A stretch of DNA of 64,000 nt from Tupaia tana (taxonomy: Eukaryota; Chordata; Mammalia; Scandentia; Tupaiidae): positions 24,066,891 through 24,130,890 of the forward strand of contig JAKSZU010000025.1 in NCBI GenBank assembly GCA_026018925.1, written 5' to 3'. A model generated the notes under the pieces. That model was not told the DNA's origin. It did not search any database and saw only the letters and a list, made by a program, of their open reading frames with translations. The position numbers were made by a program, and so were the translations under genes. Positions 56,236-64,000 of this stretch are shown here, in pieces (positions within the stretch are counted from its first letter, which is position 1; each line of letters opens with the position of its first letter).

Positions 56236-56352
56236 GGATGTCAAAGAGTTCATGGAAAATAGAACTAAAGCATACATTTTCTTTGGTGCAAAAATTTAAA
56301 AAATTGTGCATGATTTTTTTCTTAGGTTTTCATGAACTTTTGGAAGATCTGT
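56236..56352. mobile_element. Palindromic MITE, second copy
   Basis: 'gtcaaagagttcatggaaaa' at one end and 'ttttcatgaacttttggaag' at the other are inverted repeats around an AT-rich core with 'ttggtgcaaaaattta'. Same family as 45,777-45,893, inverted. Confidence 0.65.
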
Positions 56353-57214
56353 CCTATGTTTGGTACATTAGTATATCTAATTTAATCTCACAGCAGCTGT
56401 GCAAAGGAGTTTATTATCCTTCTTTTGGAAATGGCAGTACTGGAGCTCAGAGAGGGTAAGGTACTCACTGATGACACATAGCTAATGAGCAGCAGGGGAG
56501 TGTTGGGTCTCCTGCATTGGCTGACCCTCAGATGGGTGCTCTGTCCCCTAGTCCCTCCTTTCTCATGTTAATATTCACAGTTGATTGGAAAGTCAGTCTT
56601 TTAAACAAGGGAATAAATGAAATGAGAGCATTTTATTTCCCATCAGATTTCATCTCTCTGTGAGAGATTTATGTCCTTGGGTTATATTTCATGGGGCCTT
56701 TTTATGAGTTGCTAGATTTATAGGCAATAATCAATAACGTGCTGAATCGGGTTCTGTTGCACACGCATGCCTTCCACAAGAGCAGGTGAAATGGTTCAGG
56801 AACGAGACAGTCTCCTCAGTGGCTGAACATCCTGACTACACTGACATTTTTGGAGAGGTTGGGGGTAGGGGGAGACAGGATCTACACTAGGCAGATGCTC
56901 AGGAAATAGTGGGGGTTCACCTCTCTATTTGGAGAAGGTAACCCATGAGAGGAGACCCATCTGTCAGGAGAGCATGACTCACACAAAGTCTCTATGTGTA
57001 TGTTTTTGAAAACAGATACACATGAGTGAACCCCTGCGTTGACCTGAGTTCATCCTGAAACACATTAGGAACCAAATGTGAATTCCTTTTGATGTCAAAC
57101 TGCATTCAGGAGAATTAGAATTTGGCAATGCTCGATGTTTGGCTTCTGTGCATTTTGCTCAGAGGCTATTTGTGATCCCAGAACCCATGTGTATTTATAT
57201 GTCTACTCCTATGT
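56353..57214. other. Noncoding stretch with weak MIR
   Basis: A MIR-like piece lies at about 56,370-56,500 ('atttaatctcacagcagctg', 'actggagctcagagagggta'). The rest is not recognised. Confidence 0.45.
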
Positions 57215-57236
57215 GATTTATGTATGTATGTATGTA

Positions 57237-57270
57237 TTTTTTAGTTTTGGTTACAGGGAGCATGCTCTTG

Positions 57271-57334
<64 letters not shown>

Positions 57335-57617
57335 AAGAGAAAGAGAAAGAGAAAGAGAAAGAGAAAGAGAAAGAGAAAGAGAAAGAGAAAGAGAAAGAGA
57401 AAGAGAAAGAGAAAGAGAAAGAGAAAGAGAAAGAGAAAGAGAAATCACTCCTCTGGGGGGATGGCCACATGGCAATCCCTTCTCCAACTTCCTCTCTGGA
57501 TATTTTAAGCACACACTCTTGCCTCGCTATTTTTCAAGCCACCAGGTCTGGGACTCAAACCTTGCAATGGCCAGGTAGGAGCCAGCCTCCTTAACCACCA
57601 TGCTACCTGGCTGGACC
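57237..57617 (-). mobile_element. Family-A SINE with expanded GA/GAGAAA tract
   Basis: 'gttacagggagcatgctc' tail end, then the normally short 'agagacagagagacagaaa' stretch replaced by (GA)n at about 57,275-57,327 and a hexamer GAGAAA repeat up to about 57,444, then 'gagaaatcactcc', body and head complement ending 'ctacctggctgg'. The tract is about 170 bp of pure purine. Confidence 0.9.
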
Positions 57618-57647
57618 TAAAAACATCTTTTAAAATTTATTTAATCT

Positions 57648-57898
57648 GGGACCAGCAAATGGCATAATGGTTATGTTGCTGGACTTTCACGTAGTCCATA
57701 ACAGTTTGAATCCCAGACTTGGTGGCTTAAACTCATGCCGAGCTCATGTGCTTGCATGCCTAAGATCCCAAGAGGAGAACGGAGGAGAGGGATAACAGTG
57801 TGGCATACACCCTAGAGGGGTGATTTCTTGCCTTCTCTCTCTGTCTTTCTGGTAAGTGCATGTGCCCTATAGCAAAAAAAATCTTTCTTAAAAAATAA
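57648..57898 (+). mobile_element. Family-A tRNA SINE
   Basis: 'gggaccagcaaatggcataa' with A box TGGCATAATGG, B box 'gtttgaatccca', body 'gaggagaacggaggaga', tail 'gccctatagcaaaaaa'. Confidence 0.88.
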
Positions 57899-57904
57899 AG
57901 TTTT

Positions 57905-58136
57905 ATATTTCTCCCATGAGTGAGACAGAGAGAGAGGAAGAGGGAGGAGAGAAGAGAGCATGCCTTGACAAGGTCTTGATGCCACAATCCACCCAGCCCC
58001 AGCCAGTTCCAGATCGTGGGCATGTGTGTGCCTGGTGTGCTCATGGGGGAGTCTCCGAATGAGAACTCAGAACCTCGCCGTGTGGGTCAGCCTTCTGGGG
58101 GACTGCATTTCACTGCTGAACCACTGCTTAGCCACA
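57905..58136 (-). mobile_element. Family-B tRNA-like SINE
   Basis: Begins 'cccatgagtgagacagaga', has 'ccagccccagccagttccag' and 'gtgcctggtgtgctcatg', and ends in head complement 'gctgaaccactgcttagcc'. Confidence 0.65.
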
Positions 58137-58143
58137 GCTCCTG

Positions 58144-58196
58144 CTTTGAACTGCAGTGCTGGAAGCCACATGGTTGACCGGGGGTCGGTCTCTACT
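58144..58196 (+). repeat. Family-C SINE fragment
   Basis: 'gaactgcagtgctggaagcc' and 'acatggttgaccg' match the heads at 55,355 and 62,775; the body is absent. Confidence 0.55.
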
Positions 58197-58489
58197 CCTA
58201 TGTGTTTGATGTTTTCCTTTTATGAGTCTTTTTCTTGCCCTTTTGCAGTTGCCTCATTTGATTTCTGCAGGGCTTCAGTATCTAAGAAGACATTATTTGG
58301 CATAAGGACTTAAGCTATGTCTTCTCCCAGGTATATTTGAGTTTAATTTCAGTACCCTTGGAGACCAGAAAACCTTTAAAGAGGCAAAGGAATGAATTGC
58401 TAATTATGGGATTCCAGGGTGTTGAGAACATAGTATGATAATAATTCCAGGGGCAAAGGGCTCTTCCCTGATGCTTTTCACATATGATC

Positions 58490-58572
58490 ACAGAGACCAC
58501 GGGCTCCTAAACTCTGAAGAACATCAGAATAACCTGGGGGACTTATTAAAAATACAGGAGGTCAGGAGTAGG
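58490..58572 (+). repeat. MER5A-like DNA transposon fragment
   Basis: 'gaagaacatcagaataacct', 'gggggacttattaaaaatac' and 'agg' follow the MER5A segment 'gcatcagaatcacctggggaacttgttaaaaatgcag'. Confidence 0.55.
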
Positions 58573-60219
58573 GCCGGCAGTCCAGACAGGCAGGCTTGTA
58601 TAGGATTCAAGGACTTCAACTTCTGAGATCCTGTGTTGTAGACAGCTGCTTATTCTGCACTTCGTGAGGATGGGAGTCGCCTGCGTGAGTGTGGGCGTGC
58701 ACCTGGCTGCACGCACTTCAGGACCTGCAGCTTTGCATCTGCAGTTCCTTTTTTTGGCAATGCGATTTGAGCTGCAACCTAAGCTCTAAGCACGACCTCT
58801 AGCTCAAGCTGTAGGCATTCTCCTTGTTTATTGGAGGGACACTGATGACCGAGGTGGCTGCTGCTCTTGCTTTGTGTCTTAGGAACTCTGGTGTAACTGT
58901 CCCATTGAGCCCCATAAACTTTCCCCACACCAGCCCCTACTTCTGGACTGCTGAAAGCGTCTAGCAATAGGTGTTGTGATCACTTCACAGAGGAAAAACA
59001 CTTTCTGTGGCGTTGCTGCTTCGGATGCTATGCCTCCCTTCCCTCCCTGCCTCCCTTCTCTGCTTTTACCTTAAGGTAGAGGATCAGCATGGAACAAGCC
59101 TCACCCTCTCTTTCTCTCCTGTCCGTATCACCCACGCGTGCCTCGCTCATTTATTTGCATTGGCAGCGCGTGTTGTAAATGCTGCAGTAAAGCTCAGTCC
59201 TCCATCCAGGATGGGAGTGGAGTTGTTAAAGACAGTTGATGAGGTGGCATCTGTTGGCCAACAGTTTTATGCTGCAGTAGCTCTGAGCAGATAACGTTAA
59301 TAGGAATCACATTTTAAAGTTGTAAATTTGATGTAAAAGACTAAATTTGACAATAATGGTGTTATAAAGCAAAAATCCTATTTATGAAAGGGCCCCTGCC
59401 TCTTCTTCGTGTGAGGGGCTCCGAAATTCGTGCTCGTACCTGCCCCTAGCAATTATCATGCCTTCTCTAAGATTCTGTTTTATTTTTCCATTTTCATAAC
59501 AACTACATTATGATGTGACATATTTTTTTCCAGATATTTTGCTTGAATAAATAAATAGGATATTAAATTCAACTGGGGTATTAGATTATAAATTAGTTCT
59601 GTAATAGGCGTCATAATGTTATTTAGATTTTCAGTTTACACAGACCTAGTAGCAACTCCCCAGAGCTATGCTACAGAATTAGAAGCAGATAGAAGTTGAT
59701 GTAAGAAAATTGGTTTTTGTAATATGCTGATGCCAGTCGAGTTGCGCTGTGTGTAAAGGTATTTAAACAGAGCATTCTCACTTACTTCATTGTACAGACA
59801 AAAGATTGATAATGATTTCAAGTGATTGATTTGCTGGTGCTGATATCGGCCATGAGGGCAACTCAACTATTTCTTGCCAAAATTAAAGCAGTACTTATGT
59901 ACGGAGACTAAAAATCCGGTTTGTAGAAAGCAGATCCACTGTCTCATGGGTCTCATGGGTGGACGCTCCTTTCCTCTGAGTGATACGACAGTGACATATC
60001 TCATAATTATTTCTTGGTGATGAAGTTAGTCCTTTCAGTTCTATTTTACGTGCAGAGAGGCATCTCTCCGGGAATCTGTGTGGTGGCCATAGGTGCCGCC
60101 AAGTGGGGTGTAGCTTGATCCAACCATTACCTGGTGGACTCACGTGTCATAAGCACTGGGGACCGGCCAGGTGAGTGCCGAGAGCAACCAGGTCACAAAC
60201 AGATTTCTTTTGTTGTTTG
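58573..60219. other. Noncoding stretch, nothing recognised
   Basis: No gene or named repeat. From about 59,300 to 59,900 it is AT-rich, non-repetitive and free of SINEs. Confidence 0.45.
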
Positions 60220-60450
60220 TTTCCTTTATGAGAAAGAAGGAGAAAGAAAAAGAAAGAGAAGGAAAGGGACAGAGAGAGGGAGAGGTGTTTTTGACAGGGT
60301 GTCCTTGTGTCTCAATCCTCATGTCTCGGCCTCTTATTAACAAGGTTGCAGAATACACAGCCACGCGCGGTGTGTTCATGTTGGCCTGGGAATCGAACCT
60401 GAGCTTTTCAGTCTCTCCCACAGTGGGGCTACCGGTACAGCACCATGGCT
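60220..60450 (-). mobile_element. Family-B tRNA-like SINE
   Basis: Purine-rich end (gaaagagaaggaaaggg), 'gttggcctgggaatcgaacc' as complement of a B box, and head complement 'ctaccggtacagcaccatgg'. Confidence 0.65.
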
Positions 60451-60459
60451 GCCACTTCT

Positions 60460-60678
60460 TTCCTTTTATAGAGTGTATTTTGTTCGTTTTGTGAGAGAGA
60501 AAGAGAGAGAAGGGACCCTCGATGGGAAGTTGTGGCCCTTCCCACAGTCCCCCCGTCAGGAAGGCAGCATGGGGACACACTTTGCATGCTTAGGTTGACC
60601 TGGGCTCAGAACCTGGGCCTCCCACATGGTCTTGGTATCATGAGTGCTCTGCTGCCTTCGCCACTGTGGCTTGGCCCG
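60460..60678 (-). mobile_element. Family-B tRNA-like SINE
   Basis: 'gagagagaaagagagagaag', 'gcatgcttaggttgacctgg', 'ctcagaacctgggcctccc' and head complement 'gccttcgccactgtggcttgg'. It directly follows the copy at 60,220-60,450 in the same direction. Confidence 0.65.
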
Positions 60679-60894
60679 GGACAACTTCTTCTTTATAGTG
60701 AGGTCTTGCATCTCTTTAAACCAAGGCTGGGAATCGACAGTGGGCAATGCAAGCCCCACCCACTGCCTGGTTTTGTGTGGGGCACCAGCTAAGAACAGTT
60801 TTTGCATTTTTAAGTGGTTGAATAAAAATCAAAAGAAGACTAAGGCTTCATGACATGGCACATAAGAATGACATGAAATTCAGTTTCAATGAAT

Positions 60895-61080
60895 TTCAAA
60901 TTTCAGTTTCAACATAAATAAAGTTTTATTGGAACACAGCCATGTTCGTGCATTGACGTACCATCTGGGGTGCTCCTTCCCTACAACAGCAGGGTATAGG
61001 AGTCCCAAAGGAGACCAGATGACTGCAAAGCCTAAAATAGTCACTCGCTGGGGTGTCACAGAAAGCATTTTCTGACCTCT
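60895..61080 (+). repeat. Old hAT-type DNA transposon fragment
   Basis: 'aataaagttttattggaaca' followed by 'cagccatgttcgtgc', 'gcaaagcctaaaatagtcac' and 'tttctgacctctg' follows a well-known mammalian nonautonomous repeat that ends in 'ttgccgacccctg'. I believe it is hAT-related but do not name the family. Confidence 0.6.
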
Positions 61081-62749
61081 GTTTTAAATCGAATCCAGGG
61101 TAGATTTAGCATCACGGCCTTATCAGGAAGCCTTGTACAGGAGTGGTATTGAGTAGGCAGTGGATATCCTCTGCTTGGACTTTTGGTCCTTAGTGAATAG
61201 TAGCACTTCACCTAAAAGGGAGAATATGAGTTAACAAGTGAAAAGGATTGTACCCCTGAGCCTTGGTTTAAAAAGGTGCCCCCTGTAAAATCAATCCAAC
61301 TACCTTCTGTAGCATGACTAAAAATATCCCACTGGAACAAGCTCACTTCCGAGAATTATGGAACTTTTATCTGAATATCAGAAGGTCGGTGCCCCATGGG
61401 ACCTGAAAAAGTGTCCTAACAGGGCAAAGTCTATTTTAGGGTCTCACCAACCATGCGGCACTAGGGGGGACAGCCCTGGGTGGGCAGGTGAGAGCTGGGT
61501 CTGGTTGTCTTTGCCGCCATGGCATTTTGGGAGAAGCTCATTCCCTTTCAGTCTTCCATCCCTTGATGGGTAAGCCGAAGTGGCTGGTCTCCATGACCTC
61601 TAACGCTCCATTGGGTTCCGAGATGATACAGCGACTCTGATCACAGGAACTGCGGCATACGGAGGTCCCAGGCCCAGGAAAGAGTCTCTTCTTTCTGGCA
61701 GTTCTGTAGCTCCCCTTGCTTCTAAAGTGCTGCATTTCATTAAGGGTTCACAAGTCTTGACATGTTTGTAAAGAAAGACACGGCAGGAATTCATATGCCT
61801 CGCCTTATAACAAACATGTTGTGAATAACCTATATTTGGAATACAATTTGTCATGGGGACGCGGGCAGAGTTTTAAATGTGAGCAGCTTCGGAAATGCGG
61901 TGTTTTATTCTTCTCCCCGAGCTCCTCCGCTTTACACCTCGAAGGGAGCCTTTATTGGAGAAGCTGCTCTCTCCATTTCCGAAGAATGGGAACATTTGCA
62001 TTAAACGATGCCAGAGATGCCATTGTCATTTCGTGAGAATTACCCTTTCCAATGAATGTTAGATTAAGGACCAAGTAAAATCCCTTGAAAGTGGCTGGAA
62101 GATAAATTAGAGTTGAGCTGCAGTTAGGTAGAACTAAATTTTATTCCTTCCCTTTAAAACGGTTTTTAATTGATTTGGCATACTTTTTACGTTAATAATG
62201 AATACTGTACCAGGGTCTGCATGATCACTCCTGTGAATTAGATCTATTGCACTTGAAACAGCTTTCCCTTACAGAGGACAGTGATTCTAATGAAGAGTCG
62301 TTGCTTATTGCTCCGATGGAAGTGTGGCTCACGGTGCTTTCAGACAGTTCTCTAATTAGCAGTCCAGTCTGTTCCCCTGAATATTTTACCTGAAACCGTA
62401 AGGAAATGTAGAAAGGAGAGGTGCTTTATCACAATGTTGGGACTTCTTCCCCACTTGGCATGAGATCTTGGAAGCTGGAAGAGTCGTGCCAAGACATCTT
62501 TAAAAAGGGTGCAAATGAGTAACTCTGAGAAAACAAATGGTTCTTCTGTGACAATAATGAGGTGTGGTTTTTTTTTTTTTTTTTTTTAGGGACTAAGTTC
62601 TTAAATTAGGGCCTAGTATGAGGTATGGGAAAGTACAATGTGGTGGAGATGAGAATTGCGTAGATCTGGTACCTACCTGCTGGGGAATCATGTCTCCTCA
62701 GTGTTTCTCTTGGAGCCATGCAAAGGGGCATGGTTAAGCCAATATGGAG
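61081..62749. other. Noncoding stretch, repeat-free
   Basis: Apart from a T20 run at about 62,568-62,588 I recognise no repeat. The part 61,840-62,400 is notable for lacking decayed repeats and holding TAATTA-type motifs ('ctctaattagcagtcc'), but nothing shows function. Confidence 0.4.
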
Positions 62750-62764
62750 GGACCAAGGGAGGAT

Positions 62765-62960
62765 GGGGCCTAGCACGCACTGTGTGAGCAGCAGCATACT
62801 GAACTGCAAGGTTGGCTGGAAGCCACGTGACCAACCATGGGTTTGGTTCCTAAGTTGACCTGAAAACATGGTAGGTCCATGCATGCCCAAGATACTAACA
62901 AGAGGGAAATATAGCATGACCCGAACCTTTTAAGCGTTTTTGTCTCTCACTCTTGTAAGC
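62765..62960 (+). mobile_element. Family-C tRNA-like SINE, degenerate
   Basis: 'gcagcatactgaactgcaag', 'gctggaagccacgtgacca', 'gggtttggttcctaag' and 'catgcatgcccaagatact' follow the family-C order of 55,355. The 3' part is decayed. Confidence 0.6.
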
Positions 62961-63159
62961 AAGATCAGAGGAAACATGGAAAGAAAGAGAGAAGACTAAA
63001 TTTTGAAGAACACAGCGTCCCGAGAGAAGTTAATGTTCAGCACATTTTTACCTTAAATAGGAGATTTGGTCACTGTCAGTAAGACCAAGAGCTTGAAAGT
63101 TTAGGAAAATGATAGATCTGAATTTTAACATAAACCAATAATAACAACTAGTATGGAAT

Positions 63160-63345
63160 GAAAGACTTACCTTGTTCCAGGTGCAAGGTTCAAGAATGAT
63201 CCACTTGAGTTGTTCCTGCAGCCCTCCGAGGCAGGAACTACTGTGTTTGCCACTTTGAAGAACATGAAACCGAGGTAGAAATTTTCTTTAGTCAAGTTCA
63301 TATGGCTGGAGAGTGACGAAACAAGGATTGAAATGAAAGACTGGA
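63160..63345 (-). repeat. MIR
   Basis: Plus-strand order 'acttaccttgttccaggtgc', 'cagccctccgaggcaggaac', 'gaacatgaaaccgaggtag' and 'catatggctggagagtgacg' is the complement of MIR. Confidence 0.6.
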
Positions 63346-64000
63346 AGAATGATTCCATGTCTCAGGATACACTGATTCTACAGCAGTAGAATTATAGAAA
63401 GAATGGTGCATTTCTTGAACTTGAACAATGGGAGTGAGAGCTGGGGCTGAACTGAATAGCTGCCAGTTCCCATAATGCACTTGGAGCACTAGGCCGCTGC
63501 ATGCTCTCTTGCTACCAAACTGTAATTAAAATTATCATACAGTATAATGATTTCTAATACATTTCAGAACAAATCACCATCTTATATCTGACATGTTGTT
63601 AATGTTTACTACCATAATTACCAATTTGAAATATAAGGCAGCAATTTTTATTAGTGTTTGGTTATGTATAATTATGTCAAACATGAGACTGCAATTTAGA
63701 TTGAACTGTATTAGCAGAGATCATGCAAAATGATTAGACTGTATATCTGACACCCTGGATATTTATGTTTCTATGGATTATTTTTTTCTCTAGAAACCAT
63801 AAAGAATTATTTAAAGATAATCCAAAGCTGATTTATAATACTTTTCATTTTAAGAGTTTCAGAATGTGGGACTATCCAAACTAAAAATGGAAAACACTGA
63901 ATCATGGTTTAACTGAAAGGGCTGGAAACTATGAGAAGCAACTGCTAGACCTTCTCCTGAACATTTTTCACATAAAATTTCTAATCCTCACTACAACTGT
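63346..64000. other. AT-rich noncoding end of window
   Basis: No gene or named repeat recognised; AT-rich throughout. Confidence 0.5.

Noticed and set aside
57135..57594. Frames of 124-147 aa with long Arg/Glu or Lys/Glu repeats
   Set aside because: They are translations of the GA/GAGAAA microsatellite inside a SINE.

Overview
This is nuclear DNA from a placental mammal. The evidence is abundant tRNA-derived SINEs with target-site duplications, a LINE-1 with both ORFs, many MIR copies, an MLT1-type LTR, a MER20-type DNA transposon and AT/CA microsatellites. I found no host protein-coding exon, rRNA, tRNA gene, operon or CRISPR array; the open frames are repeat-derived or short chance frames. 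The order is uncertain. The dominant SINE is not Alu, B1/B2, rabbit C, CAN or bovine type. A single tRNA-7SL-7SL chimeric SINE at about 3.86-4.13 kb hints at Euarchontoglires, perhaps treeshrew-like, but one diverged copy is weak evidence. Layout: 1-7.9 kb is intergenic or intronic sequence with SINEs and microsatellites. From 7.95 to 36.64 kb one ancient MIR is split by about 28.5 kb of stacked retrotransposons, all on the minus strand: a family-B SINE, a family-A SINE that itself holds another SINE, and a very large LINE-1. From 36.6 to 64 kb there is ordinary noncoding DNA with about a dozen SINEs, MIR/L2 fossils, an MLT1 LTR carrying two DNA transposons, palindromic MITEs and several repeat-free stretches.

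The notable object is the LINE-1. Read on the minus strand it has a 3' UTR (about 8,871-9,148), a frameshifted ORF2 (about 9,149-12,988) with recognisable endonuclease, reverse transcriptase and Cys-rich regions, a frameshifted ORF1 (13,033-13,991), a roughly 350-bp non-repeated 5' 'tether' (13,992-14,340), and then about 22.1 kb of tandem repeats (14,341-36,472) in the place of the 5' UTR promoter. The basic repeat is a 127-bp G-rich module, often separated by an A/purine-rich spacer. I estimate 110-120 G-modules. The array core is homogenised into a 6.86-kb higher-order repeat present about 2.1 times. Mouse and rat L1 promoters are known to be tandem 'monomers', but normally a few to some tens of about 200 bp. 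An L1 promoter grown to satellite size, outweighing its own ORFs about fourfold, is the main finding.

The MIR halves on either side of the insertion block, and repeated copies of the same TTAAC...TTT target site at each junction, argue that the array belongs to the L1 insertion and is not an unrelated satellite lying beside it. Variation between monomers falls largely at CpG/TpG/CpA positions, as expected for an array methylated in the germ line.
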